NCBI GenBank assembly: GCA_037954665.1
Contig: JBBMOL010000023.1
Coordinates: 2,108,001 to 2,172,000 of the forward strand
DNA: 64,000 nucleotides
DNA from: Laguncularia racemosa
Taxonomy: Eukaryota; Streptophyta; Magnoliopsida; Myrtales; Combretaceae
Direction of reading: 5' to 3'
Positions within the stretch are counted from its first letter, which is position 1. Each line of letters starts with the position of its first letter. Shown here piece after piece: positions 33,697-45,954 of the stretch. Below the pieces are notes generated by a model that saw only the letters and a list, made by a program, of their open reading frames with translations, was not told the origin of the DNA and did not search any database. Both the position numbers and the translations under genes were made by a program.

Positions 33697-35259
33697 ATGA
33701 CCATGTCTATGATCTTAATGACTAATACGATTCCTGGGGCTACTTCTCCAGACACACACAGCACTTCCCAAGATGATACTACACCCTCTTCCTCCGAAAC
33801 CTACATGGTGGGTTTCATTATTGCCAACATCGTCGGTCTTCAGTACTACTCTGGCACTATCACCGGCCGAGAAATGGTGGGCCTTGTTCGCGAACCCTTG
33901 AACCCTTACGACAGTAACGCAATCAGGGTTTTGAATACGAGGAATCTCCAGGTTGGTCATATCGAACGCACTGTTGCTGCTGTTTTAGCCCCTCTTGTCG
34001 ATAATGGTGATGTGATTATTGAAGGGATTGTTCCGAATAGTAGGAGTGGAGGTAATAAGTTTAGAATTCCCTGTCAAGTTCATATCTTTAGCAGGATTGA
34101 GAATTTTGATTCTGTTAAAAGGGCGGTTTCACGAGGTGGGTTAGTGTTGATTTCAGATTCAGATGCCGGGTTTACATTGTCCGAGGCAATGGTGGTGAAG
34201 GAGAAGAGGAAAGGTGGAAATGGGCTTAGGAAATTGGATAAGATTTTCAAGTTGGCCGAGGAGAATGTGAAAAGGAAAGTGAAAATGGAAGCATTGGAGC
34301 CCCCGAGAGAATTGATAAAGTCTCTGCTTTTTGAGCACCAGAAGGAAGGGCTTGGTTGGTTGGTGCACAGAGAGAATTCAGGGGAATTGCCGCCCTTTTG
34401 GGAGGAGAAAGATGGGGAATATGTTAATGTGTTGACAAATTATCATACAGATATAAGGCCTGAGCCTTTACGAGGTGGAGTTTTTGCTGATGATATGGGG
34501 TTGGGGAAGACTCTCACTTTGCTTTCTTTGATTGCTTTTGATAAGTTTGGTAGTGATGTAGCTACTCGGTTTCTTCAGGATGTTGTAGCAGGAGGTGGGA
34601 GAAAATGTGAGGATGATGATAATGGATTGGTTCCGATCAGTAGGAAAGGTAAGAGGGGTAGAGAAAGTAAAGGGGGTTCGGGATCACGTAAGAAACCTAA
34701 AAAAGCCACGAATTCATGTTTCAAAATCAATGTGAAAGGAAAATCTCCATGTTTGGAAAATTTGGATGGGGCATTTACTGAGGGTAGAAAAATGACATTG
34801 ATTGTGTGCCCTCTTTCAGTGTTGTCTAATTGGGTTACGCAGTTAGGAGAGCACACAGTACCTGGCAAGTTGAAAGTTTATATGTACTATGGTTCAAAGA
34901 GGACAGATGATGTGGAGGAACTTAGGAAGTATGACATTGTGTTGACAGCATACCCTACCTTGGCTGCTGAGGAGTCTTGGAAAGAATCACCTATCATGGA
35001 GATAGAGTGGTGGAGAGTCATTTTGGACGAGGCGCATACGATTAAGAATCCAAATGCTCAACAGAGTCGTGCTGTTATTAATCTGAAGGCTAGAAGGCAC
35101 TGGGCTGTCAGTGGGACACCTATTCAGAATGGATCACTTGACCTGTTTTCTCTGATGGCATTTCTACATTTCGAGCCATTTTCTATTAAGAGCTACTGGC
35201 AAAGCTTGATTCAGCGTCCCCTTAGTCAGGGGAATAAGACAGGCCTTTCACGTCTTCAG
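33697..35259 (+). CDS. helicase exon 1
   Basis: 521 codons; HIRAN and the N-terminal SNF2 half. Start ATG 33697 (three more ATGs follow closely at 33703, 33709 and 33718). Donor CAG|GTACAA at 35259/35260. Confidence 0.95.
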
Positions 35260-38200
35260 GTACAATGCTTTTCCAGCTGTTTCCCCACAATGATCAATCC
35301 TAGATGAAAATGATTAATTACATGGACACTGATTGGATCACTTAGGAATTTTATGTTTGCATATTTTAATGCATGGACTTAGCTAATATATTGTATACAG
35401 CAATGTTAAATTGGAAACTTCTCATTATAAAATATTTAACCTGATTCTGACATAAGTGTAACTGTCTCAGTTTTTTGCTCTCTTTGTCTCCCTCGTGAGC
35501 ATCAGTTTGCAATGGGGCAGCTGGACTTTTTCTTTACTTACTATGCTTGATCCCAAAAATAATAATGTGGCAAGCTTATTCTTCATCGGTCTTGCCAGTC
35601 ATGCCATTTAACCAAGGGGCTCAGACCCAAATTAAAAAAAAAAAAAAAAAAAAATTCATTGGTGGAAGGAGGAATAGCCACCCTATAGATATTATTTTTT
35701 TTGACCCTATAGATATTAATTGATAGTACTAATACAAAAATTTACTGATAGGTTGTCAAGAAAAGATGTTTTGCTGTATATCACATGCCTGTCATTTCCA
35801 TATAACAGTATTTTTAAGGCAATGAGTTTGATGAAGTTTTGGGTCGGTAAAACAAGCTATTTCCGAAAGTGAAACCCCATCCCACCCACTTGGGGACATA
35901 ATCTGATCCTCAGGTTGCTATGTTACCTAATACATAGAAGATGTGCATTAATTTTACCTCTTAATGACTGGTTTAGTTATTTTCTTTTCTTCTTAACAGT
36001 TTGGAGGTAAAGAAACTGAAAATGTTCCTTTCAGTTTTTTTTGTTCATTTTAGAAATCATTTGGAACAAGAACAAATGTTTGGAGGTGGAAAATTTATGG
36101 TTGGATCAGGTCAAGCTGTGAGATGTTTATAGTTCATTTCAGTCAGCATGTATGACAATAATGGATGAGACCAAGTAGCTTACGGACTTTTGTTAGGGTT
36201 GATCCTTATGAGCTTTTTCTGTGAGTGTAGTTAACATGTTTCCAGCTTCCAATTCAATTTAGGGTTTCTAGTTATGGATTTAGCTGATAGGTGTAATAGT
36301 GAAAGTGAAAGAGATGAGGTTAAAGGGAGGAAAGATTCCTGAGCTATAGGCTCAGACCAAGAAACTATTCCTGAAAGTGAGGAAAAATATCTCTAACTAA
36401 CTTTTGTCATCCTACTCCAACTCCTTATATATCAGACTAGGACACCTTGCGAAACTCAAAATACCTGACATTGGCCACTAAACAACACTACCATACACTT
36501 GACTCACACAATAACATACCCCAGCTCTAAACGCCTAATACAATACAAATCCTCCACAATACACAACACGAAACACACTAAACACCAGCACACAGAACAT
36601 AACAACACCAAACACCACACACACCACTACTTCCCATTACTTCTCTGTCTATACACATTAACAACAGGAGCACTAACTCTTGGAATCATATCAATTGCCC
36701 CCTCTTGAACAATGTCCTTGTCCTCAAGGATGAAATCTGGAAACTGCAACTTAAAGGAAGAAGTGTCTAGCCAAGTGGCTTTGTGTGGAAATTGCCTCTG
36801 CTATTGAAACAACAATTGAGGAATTTCGGTTGTACCTTCAACATGGAATTGCCTACCCAAACAGCCACAAGGAGCCTCTCAAGTACACCAGCTTCTTCAA
36901 ATAATTCCAAAGGCAAGTAAGAAGTAGGAAAAGTTCCGATAGCTTTCTTAAGGAGAGAAACATGGAACATGGGGTGGATACAACAATGAGCAGGCAGATG
37001 CAGCTTATAATTTGAAAATAGACCAAAAAAACCGGAGAGAGAGTTTGGAGACAGATTTAGTAGAAGTATGATGTTGCAAACTTGGTTGTAATTTAAGAAA
37101 TACCCAATCACCCACAGCAAACTCAACATGTCGATGGTGCTTAGTGACCATGTGGCAATTGATAGATTGAGCGTCAGCCAAATTTTACCTAAGTTAAAGA
37201 AGAATCTCATCTTGTGAACACAAAGCTTCTTGAAGAATAGGATGATTAATCTCACGATCTACGAAAGAAGCAAGAACAAGTGGTGGACGCCCATATACTA
37301 TCTCAAAGGGAGTTATCTTAGAAGTGTGAAATGAGGTATTATAATGGAATTCTACCCACAGAATCCACAAAGCCTATTGTTTAGGCTAGTCACACACAAA
37401 ACACCTCAAATAACATTCCAAACACTTATTCAAAACCTCCATTTGACCATCCATCTCAAAGTGATAAGTGGTACTAAAGTGGAGCAAAGTACCATATAGT
37501 TGAAACAATTCTGTCCAAAATGTACTGACAAAAGTGGGATCATGATCATTAACAATAGTCTTAGGCATGCCATGCAACCTCACCACCTCTTTGACAAACA
37601 ATTCAGCGACACTACGTGCTGTATAAGGGTGTTTAGTTAAGGGAAAATGGCCATATTTAAGTAACCAATCAATCACAACTAACACCACATCATACCCTTT
37701 TGAGTTAGGAATTCCACCAATGAAGTCCATAGAAATATCTTCCCATATAGCATTAGGAATGGGCAAGGGAAAAAGAACTCCAGTAGGAGCTAAGGTCTGG
37801 TACTTTGATGTTGATAGATGGCACATGATGCTACAAAGGCAGCTGCATCCTTCTTCAAGCTGATCTAATACATATTGGTGGCAATTTGCCGATAAGTATA
37901 GAGAAAACCAGCATGTCCTCCCCTCAGTGAAGCATGAAATTCATGCAAGAAAATTTGTGTCCTTTTAGATGTCGATGGAATCACCAAATGCCCATAACAA
38001 AAAAGCAAATCATTGATCAAATGAAAGCCTAGCCCTACTTCCTTCTCTTCCCTTAACAGGGTTAACTTAGCTGCCAAAATAGGATGTTGCTCAATGGCAA
38101 CTTTGATTTCATCTAAATTCATCCAGATTGAACCTGTTAAGGCAGCACACTCAAGCTCATCAAACATTTGTGAAAGAGCATTTTTATATTGTACTTCAAA

Positions 38201-41200
38201 GTCATAACCAAGTAACTTTGAAAGCCAATTCTGTTGGTCTAGAGTTGTTATTCTTTGCTGCAGCAAATATTTCAAGCTGCGTTGATCAGTTTTCACAATA
38301 AACTTTTGTCCCAAGAGACAGTGTCTCCAATGATGAATGTCTAACACAAGGGCCATTAGTTCCTTCTCATAAGTGGACTTGGCAAGTGTCTTATCCGACA
38401 AAGCCTTACTGAAGAAAGGAATGGGACGATTATTTTGTTGCAGGACAGCACCCAACCATCTACCCAAAGCATCACATTCAACAGTGAATCGTTGAGAGAA
38501 ATCAAGCATGGCTAAAACCGGAGTGGAAATTAAAACAGCTTCTAATCTGTTGAAAGTATCAGCAGCTGTTGTATTTAACTCGAATCCATCTTTTTTCAAC
38601 AGTTTTGTCAACTGGCTTGGCAATTTTCCCATAATCTATAATAAACTTCCTATAATATCCCTGTAGCTGAAGAAAGCCTTGAAGGTCTTTTAAAGTAGTA
38701 GGAGTCGGCCACTCTAAAATGCATTTAACCTTAGAAGGATCCATTCCAACCCCTTTAGCAGAGATAATGTGACCTGAATACTCCAAAGAATGTTGACTAA
38801 AAATACACTGCTTCTTGCTAGCTATAAAACTATGATGTTTCAACATCATCAACACAATACGTAAATTTTTAAGGTAAGAGTCCATGTCTGGACTATAAAC
38901 AAGGATATCATTAAAAAAACTAACACAAATTTTTTGGATAATTAAACTAACTAACACAAATTGTCTCAAGTGTGGACAGAAAATATCATCCATCATGGCT
39001 TGAAAAGTAGCTAGTGCATTTATATGACCAAATGGCATTACAAAGAACTCATAATGGCCTTGATGAGTTTGAAAAGCCATTTTACGTACATCAGCCACAG
39101 CAACATGTATTTGATGATATCTGGCGCTTAAATTAATTTTAGAAAAAACTTGTGGCCCATGTAATTGATCAAGCGACTCATCTATAACTGGAATAGGATA
39201 CTTATTCGGTATTGTTGCCTCATTTAATGCCCTATAGTCCACACAAAATCACCCAGATTTATCCTTCTTCACCAATATCACCAAACTTGAGAATGGACTA
39301 GTATTAAGATGAATTATTCTAGCAACCAACATATCTTGCACTAGTTTTTCAATTTCATTTTTCTGAACATAAGCATATCTATAGGGTTGAACATTTATTG
39401 GACCATACCCATCTTTCAAAGGAATTTGATGATCCATCGATCTAGATGTTGGAAGTCCCATTTGCTCCTCAAAAACATAAGAGAATTCATCCAACAAAGC
39501 CTCTATTTGACTATCAATAGACCGCATCATATCTAAATCATCTTTTTCCAGCAACCATAGGAAATTACTCTTTAATTTCATCCAATTTCTGTAGGGATTT
39601 ATAAGTAATAGGAAACTTGCACAAAGTTGGATCTCCTTGCAAAACATACTCTTCACCACCACAAGGAACTTTCATCGTCATCTTCCTCCAATCTCCATGA
39701 ACCTTGCCTAATGTTCGTAACTAGGCCACACCCAAAATAACATCAGCACCACCAAGCTCCAACACATAGCAGTTAACAATCGCTGTAAACTTCCCCAAAA
39801 TTAACTTCACATCAGCACACATACCTTCAGATTCAATATTAAGCCCATCTCCCAATGTAACTTTAAAATTCCATGTATCAATTATTGGCAATGAAAGTTG
39901 AGCAACTAATGTTTTAGAAATAAAATTGTGGCTGGTGCCACTATTGACCAAAATAACGAATGAAGTTGAATCTAGCTTACCTTGCATTTTTATTGTACAA
40001 GGTCCATTAAAACCTTGCATAGCCATAAGAGAGAGTGACATAGAAGTGGCAGTTTCTCGACATATGACTCCTCATTAGATCCAATCATCTCCTAACCCTC
40101 GGCTTGAATATCCTGATCCTCCTCTAGCACTAGCAAACGCAGAAATTTATTAAGACAACGGTGATTAGCATTAAATGGCTGATCACATTTAAAACATAGG
40201 TTCTTGGCTTTCTTGTCAAGAAACTCTACATATGACATCTAATGTCGGTCATAAGACCTCCTTCCACTATCCTTAGTTGTACCTGGATTGTTAGAAGCAT
40301 TTGAGGAAACACCTCCAATTACTTCCCCTTTAGATTGTGAGTTTCTACTTCCACCATTATGTACTAACATTTGATCCTTCTGTTGTGTTCCAATTCTAGC
40401 TATCTGAGATGGAAGTTGAGTTGGAGATAGAGTAGAGTGTAAAGGACTAGAGTAATTGGCTTGACTGGTTGGATGATAATTTGTCTGAACATAACTCTGT
40501 TTCATGTCCATATGACCTCCAAAAAAATTCGTTAAGGATATAAAAATTCCACTCTCAAATTCCTTCTCAATCTTTAAAGCCAATTCCATTACCCTCTCTA
40601 ACATTGATGGAGACATTGTATCAACTCGAGTCTATATTTCTTCTCTCAAACCTCCTAAAAAATAGCCTAATTGCTGAAGCTCCAGCAAATAGGAGCTTGT
40701 GATGTTAAAGATTCAAAATCCTTAATGTATTAGCTCACGGATTTGATTTGCCTAAGCTGAGACAAATTCTTAAAAGGATTTGAAGCAAATTGTCTTCCAT
40801 ATCTCTTCATTATTTCTTCCTTCAATTTCAACCAATCTAAATCAGGTATTTGCCTTTGGTGCATCCGCAACTAGTGAACATACCATCCTTAGAGGTGTGC
40901 AAGTGGGTTAAATAGGCTAACCTGACCCAGCGCACTTTAGCCTGCGGGTTAAACAAGCTAAATTATTTTGGCCTATTTAATAAATGAGCTAGAATTTACT
41001 GATTCAACCCAGCCTATGTTGGCTAGTAGGTTAAATGGGCCAACCCACTAACCTTGCCCATTTAATCCACTTTTACTATTTAAAGTTAAACCCTTATTGA
41101 TAATTGAAATTTCCGATTTCGATTTCGATTTCATGCTTGCCTCCGTTTTTCTTCCGTGAATTCTTTGGCCTTTCCCTTTTGAATTCTTGCAATTGTGTGT

Positions 41201-44200
41201 TGGCTCGTGCAGCGTGAATCCCTTAGTTCTCCTTGATCTTGGCACCAAGAAGACATATCATCTAATCTCTGTTCATTTCTGCTCATATTGGTAGCTGTCT
41301 TGTGCTCGTGAGGTGTCTAAGTTCTTGCTTTGGGACAACACGATCCCTCTGTATGATGGTTATGATATATATATATATATATATTAACAAATGGTGTACT
41401 TGCTGACTGTTGTTCTGTTATGCGTAATTTAAACATTATTGTGAGTGTGTGTAGTCTTTGTTTGTTTTGACATTACTGTTAGTGTCTGTCACCTCTCGCT
41501 TCTTTGCATTGCACTTGCACCATTTGCTCACACACAGTAGCACACGAAGTCAAACCTTTTTTTTTTTTGGGTAAGTGGGCCAACCTGCTTTGACTCATGG
41601 GTTAAATGGGTTGGCTTATTTAGCTTGCTTTTTAAATGGGTTAAAACCCAAGCCCGTTTTTTAAAACGGGTTAAACGGGCCAACCCGCGGGCTTCTACTC
41701 ACTTGCACACCTCCATCCTCTCATGCATACAGCAGCCAACGCCACCTTGCGATCCTCTCTTGTTCTTTGAACCTCAAAATATTGCTCTGTCATTAGGATC
41801 CAATTTGATAGATTAGCTCCATCGAACAAAGATATTACAACTCGCAAAGCATTCAGCTTGTATTCTTCATCAATTTCATCTGATGGCGTAGCTTCAGGTC
41901 GTTGATCAGTAGCGACTTGAGTTCGACCAGCTAAGTTTGGACTTCCAGCTCGTTCCAGTTGTTTTCCCCTAGCAACTACAGCAATGGAACTTTCTCCAGA
42001 TACTGATCCTGAGTTCCGTCCAGCATTCCATAGATCCTTGAGCATCTTCTGCATCTTATCCATTTTTTCTTGCATAGTAAATACTTCTCCAGCTAGTGAC
42101 TTCTATTCACAATCCATCAAAGCTAGATGATGTTGTATCTCCACTACTGTGAATCTCTTTGACATTCTTCTCCAAAACATCTACTGGTGAGTCCATGTGA
42201 GTCATGACTTTCCCACAGATGGTGCCAATTAATATTTTTCTAGCTCGCAATTTGATTTAGGGTTTCTAGTTATGGATTTAGCTGATATGTGTAATAGTGA
42301 AAGTGAAAGAGATGAGGTTAAAGAGGAAAACTACCTGAGCAGTGGGCTTAGACCAAGGAACAATTCCCAAAACTGAGGAAAAATATCTCTAACTAACTTC
42401 CGTCATCCTACTCCAACTCCTTATGTATCAGACCCAAACACCTTCTCTTGTAACTCAAAATATCCAACATTGGCTCCTAAACAACACTACCATACACCTG
42501 ACTCACACAATAACATAACCCAGCTATAAGTGCCTAACACAATACAAACCCCCCACAGCACACACCACAAAACACACTAAACACCAGCACAGAGAACATA
42601 ACAACACCAAACACCACACACACAACATACACCACTACTTCGTCTATACACATTAACAGCAGGAGCATTAACTCTTGGAATCTTATCAGTAGTCTGTCTG
42701 AATATTTTGACATATCGGGATTTCAAATATGGACAGGTTTATTTACTGTTTAACCACCCAACTTTCTCTCTTTTTAAGGATTGTTTAACTCCATTCTCCC
42801 ACTTTTTAAGGATTATTAACTCCACTCAAGATTAAGAAAAAAGAGAGAAAATGAGTAGGCATGTGGCAATTTATGCATTCTCTAAATGAAAAGTGGTATG
42901 TAACATTTGTTATGAATTTTTTCATTTTATTACCAAAACAATTTATAATCAAGTTGTGTTAATTATTTTTTTTACTTAGCTTGATGAACTGTATGTAACT
43001 TATTTATTTTGTCTAGTTTCAATGAAATTTTTTTTGAATGTTGCTTGAGAGGGACATTTTTATAACTTATTATGTTAATCTCAAAGTTGGGCTTTGGGGG
43101 TATTGAAGGAAATTACACCAGTACAAAGAAACATGCAACACACAGCAACCTACCAATTGTGAACAAGCACAAATGACAAGTAATTGTTTCTTTTTTATGA
43201 CACATCTAAATTTGCAGGTTTTGATGTCAACCATTTCTCTTCGGAGGACAAAGGAGAAGGGTTTGATTGGATTGCCACCAAAAACAGTTGAGACCTGTTA
43301 TGTTGAACTCTCTAGCAAAGAACGTGAATTGTATGATCAGATGGAAAAAGAAGCAAAGAATGCTGTACAGGAATGTATTGATGCAGATGGTATTGGACGC
43401 AGTTATACTACTGTACTCGGGATAATTCTGAGACTTCGTCAAATATGCAACAGCCTAGCCTTATGCCCTCTTGATTTGAAATCACTCCTCCCATCAAATA
43501 AGATAGAAGGTACTGCAAATGTTTAGAACCATTGTTCTTCTCCTTCTCTTTTTGGGGATTGTTTCACCATTGTAAGTGCTGATTATTATTATTATTGCAT
43601 TGGTACAATCTTCTTTAACTTTGATGTTTTTGTGAAGTTCACCAATGCCTTTATGTTCTTCTTTTGTCGTTTACTGTCATCATTTTCCCTGTAATAAGGC
43701 TGTCCTACCAAGTTTAAGATACCATAGCCGGATTTTTTTTTTCTTTCACTGGAATTTTATGGCCTCGTTTTTTTTTAATTGACAAACTAACCAGTTTATG
43801 AAATGAATGTGGTGCTCTAGTGCTGGACGAAACTTATGTACTACTCTTTTTCATCATTCTTGAGCCATTTTGTTTTTTTTTTTTTTTTTTTTCCTCGGAG
43901 AATAGCTGAGATGGTTTCTAATGTTTTTATGAAGCGGAGTGTTTAGATTAGTTAATATGCAAAGCCAGCATGATCTATGTGCACATTTATTGTCTAAGAG
44001 CTATGCAGGTCATTCAAAATGTTTAGTGTTATAGAAGCACTGCCTGCTCCTTGCAAGCTTTTCCTCTCAAATATAGTGCTTTCGTTGTATGGATTATGTA
44101 GAGGTGGCTCTGAGAGTCAGCACAGATCTTTAGTCTTGGTATAAAAAGAAAGAGAATTGTGCATTGGATTCTGATTCCTTTCTAGAGTTGGAGCCTAATG

Positions 44201-45954
44201 TGATTGCCGTATGGTAAGTTACTGCACCAATTCTTAGAGCTGCACCTCATGAGCCATGCCATGTTGATGTCAGCATGTTTTCTATTTTCTAATTTTTCTG
44301 ATACAACTAAAAGTATAAATGAGGGGATTGACATTCAAAGAAGGACTGATGAAGTTTTTCCAGAAGACAAGTCCTCTAAAAAAATCATCGAAAGTAATCC
44401 TCAAAGAGCACTTTATGCAACATAAAGGACTGAGATTTGTTTCTCTTGTAGTGGTGCTTGTAAGACAAACCTGACATATCATCTTTGCCTTTGGTTAGGT
44501 GTTTTCCAGTAATGATGTGTTGAAACTAGGCCCCAATTGCTTTGACTTTGGTGTTTGTTAAGGGGATTGGTATTATGAAGGGGATATCTACTAAGTGGAT
44601 ATACTGGGCATATGCAGATTTTCAGTTTTGCAGGTTGCATCAAGAGGGTAATACTTGGTGTTTGTGTGACAAGTCTGGCATGGCATCATTGCCTACTGCT
44701 AGGTGCTCTTTAACTATGCCATGAATTTCTTGTTTGTAAGAGGTTGTAATTCCATCATGTGAATACACTTTGAAGGTGACGTTTTATGTATTGTCTATAT
44801 TCAGATTTTCAGTATCCACTCTCTATTTCAAAGTTGCTTTATTAAGTGGACATACTATGTACCTTCCTGTCATGTTAGGTGTGTTTTTTCTTTTTCTTTT
44901 TTTGGTGGAGCTTGAAATTCATGAGGATAGTCATAATCCTGATTAAGCACAATATTATATTACATTTTGTTATCCCTGTCTTTTGTGCAATCCCTTTTAT
45001 GCATATTGAATCTTGTAGTGGTTCCGTATTCAATCCAGTTGGCCTAACCTTTCACATCATGCATTTCCCTGTTAAAGTTATTGTTCTTTTGAAGTCTAAT
45101 TGTATGAGTAGCTTAATTGATTACCTTATTTTGCAGATGTATCGAATAACCCAGAGTTACTAAAGAAGGTAGTTGAAGTGCTGCAAGATGGTGAAGATTT
45201 TGATTGTCCGATTTGCATTTCTCCTCCTACTGGCCTTGTTATAACAATCTGTGCTCATATGTATTGTCGGTCCTGCATCCTGAAAACTCTCCGGAGTTCT
45301 AAAAATAGTTGCCCCCTTTGTCGTCATCCTTTGTCAGAGTCTGATTTATTTGCAGCACCTGAATCTTCAGTCAGTAATGATACTGGAATGTCTAAATCAG
45401 AACATATGATATCAAGCAAAGTTTCTGCTCTTCTAAGTCTACTCATAGCATCGAGAAATGAAAATCCTGCCACAAAATCGGTAGTGTATTCACAATTCCA
45501 GAAGATGTTGATTTTACTTGAAGAGCCCCTAAGAGCTGCAGGTTTTAAGATCCTGCGTCTGGATGGCACAATAAATGCAACAAAACGTGCCCAAGTTATT
45601 GAAGAATTCGGACTTCAGGAACCTGATGCCTCTACGGTTTTGCTTGCAAGCCTCAAGGCTTCAGGTACAGGTATAAACCTTACAGCAGCTTGCAGAGTTT
45701 ATTTGTTTGAGCCATGGTGGAATCCTGCAGTCGAGGAACAGGCAATGGATCGTGTTCATAGGATTGGTCAGATGGAAGATGTGAAGATAATTAAGTTGAT
45801 AGCCCGAAACAGTATTGAAGAGAGGGTGTTAGAGTTACAGGAGAAGAAGAAGAAACTAGCTAAGGAAGCTTTTGGAAGGAAGGGATCTAAAGACCGGAGG
45901 GAAATTGGGTTGGAGGATCTCCATGCCCTCATGTCCTTGGGAAGTGCTAAATAA
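33697..45954 (+). CDS. RAD5/HLTF-type SNF2 ATPase with HIRAN and RING (SMARCA3-like), 890 aa
   Basis: Three exons, 33697-35259, 43218-43509 and 45137-45954, total 2,673 bases; all junctions are GT-AG and in frame. Residues 36-133 form a HIRAN DNA-end-binding domain (YMVGFIIANIVG, IPCQVHIFSR). SNF2 motifs: DDMGLGKT (Walker A, about 265-272), TLIVCPLSVLSNW, VILDEAH (444-447), WAVSGTPIQN; then YSQFQKML, ASLKASGTGINLTAA and DRVHRIGQ. A C3HC4 RING sits between the helicase halves (CPIC at about 642, CPLC at about 677), as in RAD5/HLTF. Family members remodel stalled forks and ubiquitinate PCNA; plant members act in DNA repair. Function here is inferred. Length matches plant SMARCA3-like 1 (my memory of about 860). 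Intron 1 holds a gypsy element; a readthrough of exon 1 would end at 35305. Confidence 0.95.
36227..36231. repeat. target-site duplication GTAGT (left)
   Basis: GTAGT, repeated at 42689-42693. Confidence 0.85.
36232..36691 (-). repeat. 3' LTR of the intronic gypsy
   Basis: Contains CACTAAACACCAGCACA-type text shared with 42230-42688. A polypurine tract (reverse of ATTGCCCCCTCTT) follows at 36692. Confidence 0.93.
36767..37850 (-). pseudogene. intronic gypsy integrase (broken)
   Basis: Minus. The 37386-37826 block contains FPLPIPNAIWEDISMDFIGG (first Asp), IVNDHDPTFVSTFW (second Asp), YHFEMDGQMEVLNKCLE (the catalytic E kept; the usual HPQTDGQTEVVNR is degraded). The tail block 36767-37255 contains HPMFHVSLLKKAIG, a chromo-associated gypsy tail. 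At least one frame change lies between. Confidence 0.85.
37865..38632 (-). pseudogene. intronic gypsy RNase H and integrase N-terminus
   Basis: 255 codons. FTVECDALGRWLGAVL (usual D-A-S-G; here DALG), STYEKELMALV (Glu), VKTDQRSLKYLLQQ (Asp). Ends with HEFHASLRGGHAGFLYTYRQI of the integrase zinc module. The first Asp and Glu are kept. Confidence 0.85.
38559..39242 (-). pseudogene. intronic gypsy RT, active-site Asp changed, 30-base insertion
   Basis: MDYRALNEATIPNKYPIPVI, VFSKINLSARYHQI, FFVMPFGHINALATFQ and SPDMDSYLKNLR. The catalytic box reads FFNDILVYS; the first Asp of FFDD is Asn. Just before it 10 residues (SLIIQKICVS) have been inserted by duplication. Both changes would inactivate the enzyme. 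Confidence 0.9.
39249..39662 (-). pseudogene. intronic gypsy pre-RT linker and RT fingers
   Basis: LLDEFSYVFEEQMGLPTSRSMDH, INVQPYRYAY and VARIIHLNTSPFSSLVILVKKDKSG, the usual segments before the RT palm. A stop at 39249 divides it from 39242. Confidence 0.88.
39721..40041 (-). pseudogene. intronic gypsy protease, active-site Asp changed
   Basis: FVILVNSGTSHNFISKTLV; the usual motif is L-I/V-D-S-G-A-S-H-N-F-I. Asp is Asn here. 106 codons, ends in GGADVILGVA. Confidence 0.88.
40239..42130 (-). pseudogene. intronic gypsy gag (interrupted by hAT element)
   Basis: Minus. 41695-42075 contains MQEKMDKMQKMLKDLW and RVVISLFDGANLSNWILMTEQYFEVQ. After the hAT element it continues from 40882 with stops, through LLELQQLGYFLGGLREEIQT, to the open block 40239-40616. 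The typical gag start, a folded domain and the polar tail are recognisable; no zinc knuckle was found. Confidence 0.8.
40891..41712 (-). mobile_element. non-autonomous hAT-like element in gag
   Basis: Left AGAGGTGTGCAAGTGGG; right, reversed, AGGTGTGCAAGTGAG. Flanked by CCATCCT (40883-40889 and 41713-41719). Subterminal GGGTTAAA / GGGCCAACC repeats inverted at both ends. No transposase. An (AT)n run lies at about 41364-41385. Confidence 0.8.
42230..42688 (-). repeat. 5' LTR of the intronic gypsy
   Basis: 459 bases, near-copy of 36232-36691; TSD GTAGT follows at 42689. Confidence 0.93.
43218..43509 (+). CDS. helicase exon 2
   Basis: 292 bases; starts VLMSTISLRRTKEKG, contains LYDQMEKEAKN and ILRLRQICNSLAL. 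Acceptor TTTGCAG, donor GAAG|GTACTG. It ends one base into a codon (phase 1). Confidence 0.93.
43510..45136 (+). other. helicase intron 2
   Basis: 1,627 bases, GT...AG. T-rich, with a T-run around 43870-43890. Frames at 44204-44425 and 44879-45163 are not supported as genes. Confidence 0.9.
45137..45954 (+). CDS. helicase exon 3
   Basis: 818 bases; RING (DFDCPICISPPTG, HMYCRSCI, CPLCRHPL) and helicase-C motifs. Ends EDLHALMSLGSAK and TAA at 45952-45954; an AATAAA overlaps the stop at 45950-45955. Confidence 0.95.

Larger units (their letters stand above)
36232..42688 (-). mobile_element. Ty3/gypsy element inside the helicase intron (antisense)
   Basis: GTAGT duplications flank 460- and 459-base LTRs (36232-36691 and 42230-42688). 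On the minus strand the LTR begins TGATA and ends TTA, followed by a primer site TGGCACCATCTGTGGGA (42211-42227). Gag, protease, RT, RNase H and integrase are present in order but broken. A hAT-like element at 40891-41712 cuts gag. It lies antisense to the host gene, between exons 1 and 2. Confidence 0.93.
35260..43217 (+). other. helicase intron 1 (about 7.96 kb)
   Basis: GT at 35260, AG at 43216-43217 (TTTGCAG). It holds an A-run (about 35633-35654) and a complete gypsy element at 36232-42688. The rest is about 1.5 kb of ordinary intron. Confidence 0.9.
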
